Of a stretch of DNA of 64,000 bases, positions 45,292 to 54,678 are shown in pieces. How positions within the stretch are numbered: position 1 is the stretch's first letter; each line of letters starts with the position of its first letter. The position numbers and the translations under genes were made by a program. Below the pieces are notes generated by a model. The model saw only the letters and a program-made list of their open reading frames with translations, had not been told where the DNA came from and searched no databases. The stretch spans positions 1 to 64,000 of the forward strand of contig JAHPZE010000021.1 in the NCBI GenBank assembly GCA_019058365.1. Direction: 5' to 3'. The DNA comes from Promethearchaeota archaeon. GTDB taxonomy: Archaea > Asgardarchaeota > Lokiarchaeia > Sigyniarchaeales > SOKP01.

Positions 45292-46365
45292 ATGAACCTA
45301 TATATTAAGAGCTTAAAGAATGGTATCAATATAGGTAAAAACCTTTTTATAGATACAATAAGAAAATGGAGTAATATTCCAAAAATTCGGTGCATAAGAT
45401 ATACAACAACATGGGAATGTAATAGTAAATGTGACAGTTGTTTTATTTGGAAAATAAATTCGAAAAAAGATGAATTAATGACTCTAGAAGAATTAGATCG
45501 ATTTACCAGTTCTGAACTTCTTAAAGATGTTAGAAGAATTATAATCTCGGGAGGTGAGCCCTTTTTACTTGAAGATTTACCGGAACGACTTCAAATCTTG
45601 CATGAGAATTGTCCAAAGGCTTATTTCGGTATGACAGCAAATGGTTTAACTCCTGATAGGATATTACGATTGGTAAAAAGAATCTTTGAATTATCTCCTG
45701 ATATTTGTATTAGAAATTTAGGATTAAGTTTGAATGGTCCCCCAGAAATCCATAATAGATCTCGAGGAATAGAAAATGCATTTGAGAAGACAATGAAAAC
45801 CTATGAATTAATCAAAGAATATCTTCCAGTAAGGTTTAGCTTCACTTTTTTACCATATAATATAGATCAATATAAATGGATAAAAAGTTTTGCTAAAGAG
45901 AAGAGAACAGATGCTTATATTTGTTGGACAGTTATTAGTAATAGATTCTTTGATAGAAACTTCTTAGGTGATTTAACTATTAAAGAATTTTATCAAAAAT
46001 TGAGACCTATGTTGAATAAAGAAGTAAAAAGAATTAGAGAAAAATATTTATTTAATTCATTTATTGAAGAAAGGCATTTAGATTGTACTGCATTTAGAGA
46101 TTTTTTTCATGTAGATCCCTATGGAAATATTTATCCTTGTAATTTTAATTTATCTGAGGATCGAATTCTTGGAAATGTTAAAGAAACTGATTTTGTTGAA
46201 ATTTGGACAAGGAAAAAAAGAACAGAAATTATCAATGATATTAAATCTGGAAAATGTTTATATCCCAATGGAGTTTGTGGTGATTCTGATATAAATTATT
46301 CAGTATCCCATACAGGAATGCACTGTATTTTGCTTTGGTATTTATCCTCTAATGGTAAAATCTAA
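45292..46365 (+). CDS. Radical SAM/SPASM-domain protein
   Basis: This roughly 357-aa protein starts at ATG 45292; TTG 45286 is a possible alternative. The 4Fe-4S site binding SAM is TTWECNSKCDSCFIW (Cys-x3-Cys-x2-Cys, about residues 43-50). It is followed by IISGGEPFLLEDL and GMTANGLTP, typical radical SAM core segments. A C-terminal SPASM/twitch-like part has CTAFRDFFHVDPYGNIYPC and a later CLYPNGVCGD, suitable for an extra Fe-S cluster. Proteins like this modify peptides or sugars. Its place in the glycan locus points to a sugar or lipid modification, by inference. Confidence 0.85.
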   Translation: MNLYIKSLKNGINIGKNLFIDTIRKWSNIPKIRCIRYTTTWECNSKCDSCFIWKINSKKDELMTLEELDRFTSSELLKDVRRIIISGGEPFLLEDLPERLQILHENCPKAYFGMTANGLTPDRILRLVKRIFELSPDICIRNLGLSLNGPPEIHNRSRGIENAFEKTMKTYELIKEYLPVRFSFTFLPYNIDQYKWIKSFAKEKRTDAYICWTVISNRFFDRNFLGDLTIKEFYQKLRPMLNKEVKRIREKYLFNSFIEERHLDCTAFRDFFHVDPYGNIYPCNFNLSEDRILGNVKETDFVEIWTRKKRTEIINDIKSGKCLYPNGVCGDSDINYSVSHTGMHCILLWYLSSNGKI

Positions 46366-46474
46366 ATTCCATTTTGTTACAAACCTAGATATGTCTTTTT
46401 TATATATAATTTTTAAAAACTTAAAAAACAATTAATTAAGAATTAATTGAAGATATTAATTTTAAAGATTAGTA

Positions 46475-46864
46475 ATGTCTTACTGAGATATTGTAACTAG
46501 TATTCTCAATATATATCTTCCGTATAACTTTTTAGGCATATAAAATTGCCTTAACATTGATGTTATAATTGCCTTTTAGCATTTTTACCGATTGAGGGGC
46601 GATCTTAAACGCAGTGAGGTGATAGACCATACTGACATCCTTAAAACAATCTAGTAAGAAATTTAAATCTCGAATATCACCCTTTTGAAATTATAATTTG
46701 TTATGTTTAAAATCTTCATCTAAGGTTTCTAATCTTCTATTAAATAAATTGCCCATACCAACCATTTCAACACCTTTTCCCAACAAACTATCTGTTGGGG
46801 TGCTTCCAATTAACCCCACTATCACTGTGACAATCATTTTCTTTTCTTTAAAATTCTCTGACAT
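46475..46864 (-). pseudogene. Decayed SDR sugar-epimerase remnant (relative of 26857)
   Basis: The minus strand starting at ATG 46864 reads as a degraded copy of the N-terminal third of an epimerase like that at 26857. Shared are FKEKKMIVT (vs FKGKRIVVT), NLFNRRLETL (vs NLFSGRLDNL), then RDLNFLLDCFKD (vs RDLNFLLDIFKD) and PQSVKM. The NAD loop TGAAGFIG has become TVIVGLIG, the acidic Asp after strand 2 is Gly, and in-frame stops occur near 46687 and 46530. The rest of the gene is missing. It is a dead fragment. Confidence 0.8.
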
Positions 46865-47018
46865 ATCACATGTTAACTTTTAGGACAATTGAATTGATTT
46901 AAAATTTATTAATTATTTCTTTTATTCATTGAATATAGAGATATAATAAATAACTATTCTTATTAAAATATTTTAATAAATTAAATAATTTTATAAATAT
47001 AATTCTAAAATACTATAA

Positions 47019-50000
47019 ATGAAAAATTTTAAATCAATGAAATTAAATAAATTTCAAATTTTTTCAATAATTTTATTTGTTTCTTTATTTATAATTCTTT
47101 ATTTCAATTTTATAATAAATTTATATATTCTTCCTAACAATTTAGAGATTCCTTTTATTTCTTTAATTGGATTTGCTATTATTATTATTGGGATTTTCTA
47201 TCTCTTTCTTGACATAAACAATAATCACACTTGTAAAAGATTTATTATTAGATTTAAATTTATTAACGAAAATGGCATAAAATCACTATTTTTAATTTTT
47301 ATGATTATAGGTTACTTTATTCCTCCAATAACTTTTTCAGAAGTAATAATTGATTGGAGTCAAATTGGATATTCAAATTATATTAGAGTGGTCTTAACTT
47401 TAATTGGAAGTGCTTTTCTTCCAGGTGCTTCTATTTATTCAATTATTTTTCCAAAAAACCAGTTTCCAAATAAATTTAAAGTTGAATCCTTTTTGTTTAA
47501 AATTACACTTTATCCCATTTTATCTTTTACATTATTAGGGACTTTCACATTATTATTTGATTTTATTGGATTAAATAGAGAATTATATTCAATAATGATC
47601 TTTCTCTTCATAATATTTTTATTTATTTTTGATCTCTTAAATCAGAAATATAAAAACAATACTAAATCTTACTTATATAAAAATACGATTGATATTTCAA
47701 AAAGTACGGTTTTTATTTTATTAATCTCAATAGGAGTTATAATATGTGCTCTTGGTGTTCATTTATCAACTGTATATTTAATCCCTGGAGATAGTTGGAG
47801 AGGTATTAATTACTCTTATTTTGTTTGTCGAGATAACGGAGGAATCTTTAACAAATTTTGTGGTAGTGATTACACAGTTTATTGGGGGTATATATCATAT
47901 AGTTTAAGTGTATTATGTGGTATTCCCTATATTAATATAAATGTTTTATTGATAATTTTTGAATATTTATTTGTCACATCATCTTATCTTTTTATGAAAG
48001 GTTTACTAGGAAATTTAAAAGAAAAATACATCTTATTATCAACTATTGTTTGTATAACATTTTCTGGACTTTTTTATGTATTCAACTCCTACTTAGGAAG
48101 AAATAATTTATCAGCTTTAATTTTTGATGGAATTCTTAACTTTCGATATAAAAGTTTTGCTCATGTTTCATTAATATTGGCATTAGCACTTTTTGTGGTT
48201 ATTAGTAAAAATTCAAAAAAGTCTAAAATTAAATCTCTATTAAAAAATGAAAATTCTTCCGCAATAATTTTAATCGCTTTTTTAATTGCCCAAAGTTTCA
48301 TAATTTACTTCCTTCCTTTTATCGCAAGTTTATCATTTTTAATATCATATTCTATATTTTCATATAATAAATCTCAAACCTTTCGATTATTACTCAGCTT
48401 TATACTATATTTCATTGTAATTTTTATTATCTTAGATATTATGTCAATCTTCTTTTTCAGTTGGATTTCAAGATCGCTAATATTCTTATTTATTGGCTTA
48501 CCTTTGGTTTTTAATGAAGAATTATTAATTCTCAATACTCTTTTCTTATACTTCGCTTTTTTTTGTTTGGGTGCATTTTGTTATTTGTTAAATAAAAAGG
48601 ATCTAAATCACATCTCGGTTAGATTTAAATGTTATTATAAAATTAAATCAGCTTATTTATTCATAATTTTCATCAGTCTTTTTTCAATATTAATTGGGAT
48701 TCAAGTAATTTTTAATATTCTCTTAAATTTTGATCAGAATTTTCTTACCTTCCTCTTAGACACTATTTTTTTTCCATTAGGAATTATTGGGATTTTGGGC
48801 ATTTATTTTAGTTATTATACATTTTTAAAAGACAAAAAATTATTTTATGTTTTACTATTCTGGAGTTGTCTTGCTTACCTAATAGCTTCATTAATAATAT
48901 TTCAAAATTGGATTGAATTATTTCCTTTATCACCTCAAGAGATACCTGATGAACAATATCATAATATGGTGTATTGGTTTAGCAGAAATTGGTATTATGC
49001 AATATATCCTTTATCAATTTTTTTTTCTATAGGTATACTAAGTTTAAAAAAAATTATTAAACAAAAAAGTTGGATTAAGCCAAGGAAGAACCTCAGATTA
49101 ATAAATTGTTTGACTTATAGTTCAATTATTATTTTTTTCTCTCTTTCAAATACCATAATAGCTGCAACTGAATGGAATAATTGGTATTCTGTAACGGATG
49201 ATGAAGCTCAAATGATGGGATGGATCTCAAATAATATACCTATTGGATCTTATATATTAGCCGATTCTAATAGATATAACCCATTAGACGATATAATACA
49301 TTGCACTAACTATATTCGAGATTTTACTACTGAGCTTTATGATGCATTAGGTTTTGATAAATATAATTTATGCTATTATAATCAGAAATATATAAATTGG
49401 AGTGTTTTTTATATCTATGATGCAAAATGTGAAGTAGAAAATATTGAAGATTTAAATGGACAAAATAATACTTTAAAATTTATTGACAATAATAGCAATG
49501 GTAGCACACAATTAAATATCAAGTTTGGTGACTCACAAACAAATGGATATATAAATTTTTCATTTAAAATATCAAATAAAGAATTTAATAATTTTAATAT
49601 AAATTTAACATCACACCAAAATGATAAAAGCGTGTCAATAATTCTAAAAATGGATACGATATACTGCTTTAATGGTACAAAATATCAAAATATAACTAAT
49701 ATTGATAATGATGTATGGTATAATTTAAAAATATTGTTTGAAACTACTAATAACAATTATGATGGATTGGATAAATATCAATGGAATTTAATTATTGATG
49801 GAACCAAATATGGTCAATTTAATTTTATAGAAAACATAACAAAAATAGATGAAATTAAATTTACAACGGGTAAGAATGTTTATAATCATAACTCTTATTT
49901 AACTAATATGTCCTTCTCTTGGGCAGAAAAAGTTACTGATATTGAGTCATTAGTATCAAAAATTCCCATAATAATCAAACATTTAATTCAAAATAATATT

Positions 50001-50126
50001 AGTTATTTTATTCTATCTGAATCTTTTGAAGAGAGATTTAAAGCTGAGGAATTAACATTATCTTTTTACAGAAACAAACTTTTTGAATATGGTAATATTG
50101 GTTTTTATTATGCAGACGAAATTTAA
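47019..50126 (+). CDS. GT-C-type membrane protein with inserted LamG-like domain
   Basis: This 1035-aa protein has many spans over residues 1-720 and a soluble C-terminal part. The outside loop after the early spans has PGDSWRGINYS (about 260), in the place of GTDPWKH in 23479 and SGDPWDAIKF in 59655. After the last span comes MMGWISNNIPIGSYILADS, the usual start of the soluble GT-C tail. In that tail an extra domain of about 160 residues is inserted, listed separately. The membrane part aligns with 59655 along its length (FLPGAS, then FPLSPQEIP), so the two are paralogues. Probably a lipid-phosphate-sugar-using transferase on the outer face. Confidence 0.65.
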   Translation: MKNFKSMKLNKFQIFSIILFVSLFIILYFNFIINLYILPNNLEIPFISLIGFAIIIIGIFYLFLDINNNHTCKRFIIRFKFINENGIKSLFLIFMIIGYFIPPITFSEVIIDWSQIGYSNYIRVVLTLIGSAFLPGASIYSIIFPKNQFPNKFKVESFLFKITLYPILSFTLLGTFTLLFDFIGLNRELYSIMIFLFIIFLFIFDLLNQKYKNNTKSYLYKNTIDISKSTVFILLISIGVIICALGVHLSTVYLIPGDSWRGINYSYFVCRDNGGIFNKFCGSDYTVYWGYISYSLSVLCGIPYININVLLIIFEYLFVTSSYLFMKGLLGNLKEKYILLSTIVCITFSGLFYVFNSYLGRNNLSALIFDGILNFRYKSFAHVSLILALALFVVISKNSKKSKIKSLLKNENSSAIILIAFLIAQSFIIYFLPFIASLSFLISYSIFSYNKSQTFRLLLSFILYFIVIFIILDIMSIFFFSWISRSLIFLFIGLPLVFNEELLILNTLFLYFAFFCLGAFCYLLNKKDLNHISVRFKCYYKIKSAYLFIIFISLFSILIGIQVIFNILLNFDQNFLTFLLDTIFFPLGIIGILGIYFSYYTFLKDKKLFYVLLFWSCLAYLIASLIIFQNWIELFPLSPQEIPDEQYHNMVYWFSRNWYYAIYPLSIFFSIGILSLKKIIKQKSWIKPRKNLRLINCLTYSSIIIFFSLSNTIIAATEWNNWYSVTDDEAQMMGWISNNIPIGSYILADSNRYNPLDDIIHCTNYIRDFTTELYDALGFDKYNLCYYNQKYINWSVFYIYDAKCEVENIEDLNGQNNTLKFIDNNSNGSTQLNIKFGDSQTNGYINFSFKISNKEFNNFNINLTSHQNDKSVSIILKMDTIYCFNGTKYQNITNIDNDVWYNLKILFETTNNNYDGLDKYQWNLIIDGTKYGQFNFIENITKIDEIKFTTGKNVYNHNSYLTNMSFSWAEKVTDIESLVSKIPIIIKHLIQNNISYFILSESFEERFKAEELTLSFYRNKLFEYGNIGFYYADEI
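49440..49930 (+). other. LamG/concanavalin-like domain inserted in GT-C tail
   Basis: Within the 1035-aa protein, this segment alternates strands and turns like a LamG β-sandwich: GYINFSFKISN, then ILKMDTIYCFNGTKYQNI, VWYNLKILFE, QWNLIIDGTKYGQF and SYLTNMSFSW. This V/IW-YxLxI then WxxxIDG order is typical of concanavalin A-like lectin domains. It also has several Asn-x-Ser/Thr sites. 59655 lacks this segment at the same position. Confidence 0.55.
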
Positions 50127-50141
50127 TATTATTTTATCCGA

Positions 50142-51254
50142 TTAATATAACCCTTTTAATTTTTTATATATACTATAAAGTTTCTTAGCATGTGAATCCC
50201 AATTAAAATTGTTAAGTATAAATTTTCTATTAATTTTTCCTCCAATTTTAATTTCCTCTGGATTGTTAAGATAATAAATAATGGCATTATGTAATTGAGA
50301 TTTATTATTTTTTTCAATTAATATACTCCCAATATCCAATGCTAATTCTGGCATACCCCCAACTTTGGTTAAAATTACTGGTAACTCCATACTCATTGCT
50401 TCCAATACAGAAATAGGCAATCCCTCCGTTAGAGAAGGTAATATAAAAAGATCAGCTTTAAGTAAATAATCAAAAAGCATTTCATGATTAACCCATCCTT
50501 TTAAACTAATAAAATCCATTAATTCTAATTTTTTAATTAATTTAATAATTTGATTTTTTAGAGGACCTATACCAATTAAAGTTAGATGAAAATTAATATT
50601 ATTATCTTTCAATTCTTTACATGTTTCAACAATTAATTTGTGGCATTTTTCATAAGAAAATCTACCTATATTTAAAATATATAATTTATTATCCTTTGAG
50701 AAAAAATTTTTCCCTTTAGGATTAAATTTTTCAAAATCAACACCATCATATAATGTTACTACCTTATCTTTAGGAAATCTAAACCTTAAACAATCATCTC
50801 TCATTGCTTTACTTACTGTTAGAATTAAATTATTTAATTTACTTGCGATTATTAAATAAATTTTACTCTTTAAATTATTATATGGAAGAAAATTTATGTC
50901 AGTTCCTCGACCATGAAGAATTGATGGTATTCTAAAGATTTTACCAAATAAACCCATAAATATTGATGGGAAAACATAGACAGAATGCAGTATTGTAGGT
51001 TTAAATTTTGTAAAAATCTTAATCATGTTTTTAAAAAAGGCAAAACTTAATATTCTACTTTTCTTCTCAACCCAAATAACATTTTTATCATACCTAGTTA
51101 TTCTATTATGTTTGCAGGCAAAATTATAAACTAAAAATTCTACACTTGGAAAATTTTTAATTATAGATTTTATTTCTTCTGTATAATATGTTTCACTTTC
51201 TTTATATTTAAAAAAAGAGGCAAAGAATAAAACTCTCATTCGAAATTCAACCAT
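50142..51254 (-). CDS. GT4-family glycosyltransferase
   Basis: This 370-aa GT-B glycosyltransferase has an acceptor half with LHSVYVFPSIFMGLFGKIF and LHGRGTDINFLP, and a donor half with ILNIGRFSYEKCHKLIVE, LIGIGPLKNQI, LKGWVNHEMLFDYLLKADL and LPSLTEGLPISVLEAMSMEL (shown in part; EGLPISVLEAM is the donor-site hallmark). ATG 51254 is used; ATG 51239 (MRVLFFAS) is equally possible and more like the family start. Target sugar unknown. It is convergent with the GT-C gene (15-base gap). Confidence 0.9.
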   Translation of the reverse strand: MVEFRMRVLFFASFFKYKESETYYTEEIKSIIKNFPSVEFLVYNFACKHNRITRYDKNVIWVEKKSRILSFAFFKNMIKIFTKFKPTILHSVYVFPSIFMGLFGKIFRIPSILHGRGTDINFLPYNNLKSKIYLIIASKLNNLILTVSKAMRDDCLRFRFPKDKVVTLYDGVDFEKFNPKGKNFFSKDNKLYILNIGRFSYEKCHKLIVETCKELKDNNINFHLTLIGIGPLKNQIIKLIKKLELMDFISLKGWVNHEMLFDYLLKADLFILPSLTEGLPISVLEAMSMELPVILTKVGGMPELALDIGSILIEKNNKSQLHNAIIYYLNNPEEIKIGGKINRKFILNNFNWDSHAKKLYSIYKKLKGLY

Positions 51255-51670
51255 TTAATCCCTTATCTATAAATTAAACATTTTTTTATTAGTTATAGCT
51301 AAAATGTAATTATTAATTAATTTATAATATTTTTACCATCATAATTAGTAAAGAAATTTAATTTTATCCCTTTTTTTTTAATTAATATTTTATACTCATT
51401 ATACAAAGAAAAAAGGCTTTCGAATATTAAAACATCAAGATATTTTGAAAATTGATTATAAATTACATCATACCACTCCCTTTCTAAAAAATTCTGCAGG
51501 GGTCTAAGAAAATAACATCTCTCTATACCAACATTCTTTTTTTTGTTCTAATTTTTAATTTTCCTAAAATAATTGAAATAGAAGGCGTTTTAAGTAGTAA
51601 GAGAAAAATTATTTTAATAATATCTTCTCAGCAAATAAAAGTATATAATCTGATTTGTTTATTATCTGCT
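51255..51670. other. 416-base stretch with a start-less 65-70 codon remnant
   Basis: On the minus strand between about 51533 and the stop at 51317-51319, a frame without a start codon reads IERCYFLRPLQNFLERE, then YDVIYNQFSKYLDVLIFES. It has protein-like content and could be the piece of a lost glycosyltransferase, but the family is not clear. Elsewhere the spacer has no coding sign. Confidence 0.35.
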
Positions 51671-52399
51671 TTAACGGTTTATTCCTAACAGTTTCTCTGT
51701 CTCTCTTAGATGTTCTTCTGAATTTATATTTGTGTATACGTCACATATATCAAATATTTTCACTAAATAGCCATCATCAACAGCACATTGGATCAAATCT
51801 GGAAGTTCTCTTTCCCCTCTTTCAGGGTGTATTGGCGTTCTTTCGATATAAGCTAATAATTTATTTTTAAATATACAATGTCCTGTTCCCTGCCAATTGT
51901 TTAGGGCTCTTTTAGGCTTTTCTATCAATCTGAAAACTCTATTATTTTCATCATTTAGTACGGTGTATGTTCTACTTATCTTCTCTTTGTCTTCTTGGGA
52001 TGTAACACCACACATTGCAAAAACATCTCCGTGGTTAAACTCCTCTAACATTTCTTGATGTCTACTGTTTACCAACACCTCGTCTCCTAACAACAAAAAG
52101 AAATCATCATTATTAAGAGCATTCTTAGAGCATTCAATAGCATGTACTAATCCTTTTTGTTCCCATTGAATTATATATCTTATCCTAATTCCTTTGTAGC
52201 TTGTTCCATATCTATTTATAATGTCTTCTGCTCTGTATCCAACAACAAGAATAATTTCATTTAAATCGAGTTCAGCGGCTCTATCAAGGTTATACTCTAA
52301 AACAGGTTTTCCTCCTAATTCAAGCATACATTTATTTAAAGATTCTGTTATAGAACCTAACCTTTCTCCTCTTCCTGCTGCTAATATCAAGGCTTTCAA
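51671..52399 (-). CDS. Sugar-1-phosphate nucleotidyltransferase
   Basis: This 242-aa protein belongs to the NTP_transferase family, joining a sugar-1-phosphate to an NTP to make the activated sugar. ILAAGRGERLGSITESLNK (residues 4-22) is the nucleotide loop, GGKPVLEYNLDRA the following helix, and LLLGDEVLVN the Asp that binds metal and sugar phosphate. The length fits short enzymes of the RmlA/GCD1 type lacking a left-handed helix domain. The usual Pro-Lys of the family is Asn-Lys (LNKCML) here. It follows the tyvelose-like epimerase gene by 2 bases, so both likely act on one sugar. Confidence 0.88.
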   Translation of the reverse strand: MKALILAAGRGERLGSITESLNKCMLELGGKPVLEYNLDRAAELDLNEIILVVGYRAEDIINRYGTSYKGIRIRYIIQWEQKGLVHAIECSKNALNNDDFFLLLGDEVLVNSRHQEMLEEFNHGDVFAMCGVTSQEDKEKISRTYTVLNDENNRVFRLIEKPKRALNNWQGTGHCIFKNKLLAYIERTPIHPERGERELPDLIQCAVDDGYLVKIFDICDVYTNINSEEHLRETEKLLGINR

Positions 52400-52401
52400 A
52401 A

Positions 52402-53430
52402 TTATCCGCCGAATATCTCTATATTATATTTCACCCAATTTATTAACTTAGTAACCCCAGTTTGATTAGAAACTTTAGGTTCCCATCCCAACTCGTTTTT
52501 TGCTTTTAATATGTCACAAACAAAATACCATAAATCTCCTAATCTTTGAGGTCCGTATGAAATGTTCTGTTCGATATCTGTTATTTCACTAATTATTTTT
52601 AAGCACTCTCCTAACGATATGATTGTTTTCACTCCTCCACCAATATTATAAATCCCTGGTTTTTTATTTTTATAGAAAGCATCAAATGCTTCAACAGCGT
52701 CAGAAACATAAAGAATATCTCTAACTTGTTTATCAGTACCAAAAATTTTTATAGGTAATCTAAGTAAGGTTCTTATTACAAAATTAGCTACCCACCCATG
52801 ATCTTCTCCTCCAAATTGGTTCGGTCCATACATCCCAGTTAAACGAAATGTTGCAGCTTCCAACCCATAAGTATCAATATAGGTTTGAACATAAATTTCA
52901 GCAGATCTTTTCGAAGCATGAAGTGGTGTCAAGTTTCCTTCCATAATAGGATAATTTTCATCAATTGATTGTGGTTCTCTTAAAAACCTAGTTTCTCCTT
53001 CTTTTATTGTCCTATTTATTTTGTTACCATATATATGGATACTGGAGCAATTAACTATAGGGATACTATAATTTCTAGCAGCTTCTAATACATTTAAAGT
53101 ACCAAGGACATTAGTGGTAAAATCTAATTCAATATCTTCAATACTGATTGTCATTGCTGGTTGTGCAGCGGTGTGAATTATATAATCACAATCTTTACTT
53201 AATTCAAACAGTTCTTGCTTATTCCTTATATCACCCTTAATTAAAGAAACACCCAATTCTTTTAAAAGGTTCCAATTATAATATCGCGCACCTTCTACGG
53301 CATATCCAGTCCTCCTCAATTCATATTTTGTCAAACTATCTATGGAAACAACCTCAGCTCCTTTCTTAATATAATACTCACATACATGAGATCCTAAAAA
53401 TCCACATCCTCCAGTTACTAGCACTTTCAT
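52402..53430 (-). CDS. CDP-paratose 2-epimerase/tyvelose-type SDR, catalytic Tyr replaced
   Basis: This roughly 342-aa extended SDR protein is taken from ATG 53430 (MKVLVTGGCGFLGSH); ATG 53445 would overlap the upstream gene by 14 bases. It resembles CDP-tyvelose epimerase-like proteins: RLTGMYGPNQFGGEDHGWV is typical of that group, and RDILYVSDAV and YNIGGG follow. The usual Tyr-x3-Lys is LHASK here (LTPLHASKRS), so Leu stands in place of the catalytic Tyr (position 175 counted from the longer start) while Lys and the SSIHIYG serine remain. It may use another residue or catalyse a different step. It is in an operon with 51671 and 53432. Confidence 0.85.
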   Translation of the reverse strand: MKVLVTGGCGFLGSHVCEYYIKKGAEVVSIDSLTKYELRRTGYAVEGARYYNWNLLKELGVSLIKGDIRNKQELFELSKDCDYIIHTAAQPAMTISIEDIELDFTTNVLGTLNVLEAARNYSIPIVNCSSIHIYGNKINRTIKEGETRFLREPQSIDENYPIMEGNLTPLHASKRSAEIYVQTYIDTYGLEAATFRLTGMYGPNQFGGEDHGWVANFVIRTLLRLPIKIFGTDKQVRDILYVSDAVEAFDAFYKNKKPGIYNIGGGVKTIISLGECLKIISEITDIEQNISYGPQRLGDLWYFVCDILKAKNELGWEPKVSNQTGVTKLINWVKYNIEIFGG

Positions 53431-53431
53431 A

Positions 53432-54550
53432 TTATTTTCCTTCATTCATTGCTTTATAAAAAAATTTAATCATACTTTCACAGAATTTCTCCCAACTTAA
53501 ATTATTTTTTACCCATGTTTGTCCTCTTTTTGCCATTTTATAATATTTATTGGGGTATTTAAAAATATCATAGATGGCTTCATCATAGTTTTTTGTAACA
53601 ATCCCAATACTTTCCCCCTCTATAATGCTGGATGCGGTCATTTCTTTAGAAACAATTACAGGTTTATTTGCACATAATGCCTCAAAAACAGATAACCATC
53701 CTCCTTGGGACTTAATTGGATGTAATAAAACATGACAAGTATGGTAAAGGTCTCTTACATGAATCTGATCTAAATGCCCTGTAAAAAGTACAATATTATC
53801 CAAATTTCTTTTTTTTATATATTTCTCTAAGATCGATTTATAGATAGGTTCTTCAAATCCAGTTAAAATTAATTTTATATTGGGAATCTTATTTTTTAGC
53901 TTCTCTATTGCTTTTATGCTTTCAATCTGATTTTTAAATGGTGTTATCATGCCAACATGTAATACGATAAAATTTTTAAATAGATCATACTTTTCTAAAG
54001 CTTTTTTTCTATCTCCATTTGAAAAAAAGTCGTAATCTATTCCATAATAAATAATTTCGGGCTTGGAATGATATATTCTCTCAAATCTTTTTGCATTAAA
54101 TTCGTCAGCCACAACAGTATATTTTATAAAGTATTTAGACACAAATTTCTCCAAAAATAATAATGACTTATTTTTTAAATATGAAAGTATTGATTTTCTA
54201 AGTTTCTGAATTAAATATAATACAGGTTCATTGCACATCCAAACTACAGGTCTACAATAAGGAAAAACTGAAAGCTCCGCTGGATAATTATGTGGATTTA
54301 ATACATGAAAATCTTTAATATTGTCGCGAACTCCTTTATGTAAAGCAATAAATTCTCCAAAAAGATTCTTAGAACTTGTTCGAATAATTATTTCCGTATT
54401 ATCTAAATCTTTTGCCATCTCAGGTAACATGGATGTTGTTAATATAGCATTTTCAATTCCTTTTTTTGTCATATAATTTGCGAGTCTTACTATTAATAAC
54501 TCAGCTCCGCCATATACATATACCCCATGATGAATAATTAAAACCCTCAT
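53432..54550 (-). CDS. GT4-family glycosyltransferase
   Basis: This 372-aa GT-B enzyme begins VLIIHHGVYVYGGAELLIV (residues 3-21), the typical glycine-rich acceptor-side loop of GT4. The donor half has LHVGMITPFKNQIESI, LILTGFEEPIYKSIL, FTGHLDQIHVRDLYHT and HPIKSQGGWLSVFEALCANKP (in part; the Glu of FEAL). It resembles mannosyltransferase-like GT4 proteins of the ALG2 kind, but substrate is unproven. It is the first gene of a three-gene unit with an epimerase and a nucleotidyltransferase, which would supply its donor. Confidence 0.9.
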   Translation of the reverse strand: MRVLIIHHGVYVYGGAELLIVRLANYMTKKGIENAILTTSMLPEMAKDLDNTEIIIRTSSKNLFGEFIALHKGVRDNIKDFHVLNPHNYPAELSVFPYCRPVVWMCNEPVLYLIQKLRKSILSYLKNKSLLFLEKFVSKYFIKYTVVADEFNAKRFERIYHSKPEIIYYGIDYDFFSNGDRKKALEKYDLFKNFIVLHVGMITPFKNQIESIKAIEKLKNKIPNIKLILTGFEEPIYKSILEKYIKKRNLDNIVLFTGHLDQIHVRDLYHTCHVLLHPIKSQGGWLSVFEALCANKPVIVSKEMTASSIIEGESIGIVTKNYDEAIYDIFKYPNKYYKMAKRGQTWVKNNLSWEKFCESMIKFFYKAMNEGK

Positions 54551-54582
54551 AGTTCATCTTATCTTTCTTAAGAGATTATTTA

Positions 54583-54678
54583 TTACAAAATATTATCAAT
54601 ATCTTCACGATTACGATCAAATTTGGCAACAAGTAAACCGATAAATCCAGCTCCTCCTGTTATTAAAACTTTTGTCAT
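54583..54678 (-). pseudogene. 31-codon SDR remnant (NAD loop only)
   Basis: From ATG 54678 the minus strand reads MTKVLITGGAGFIG, the textbook start of a sugar epimerase/dehydratase, but then turns into unrelated LLVAKFDRN... and stops after 31 codons. It is the first 14 residues of a lost epimerase gene joined to other sequence. The remaining 326-base spacer (54551-54876) holds no other gene. Confidence 0.65.

Noticed and set aside
46698..46883. 61-codon plus-strand frame
   Set aside because: It is the antisense of the decayed epimerase fragment on the minus strand, whose translation matches 26857..27828.
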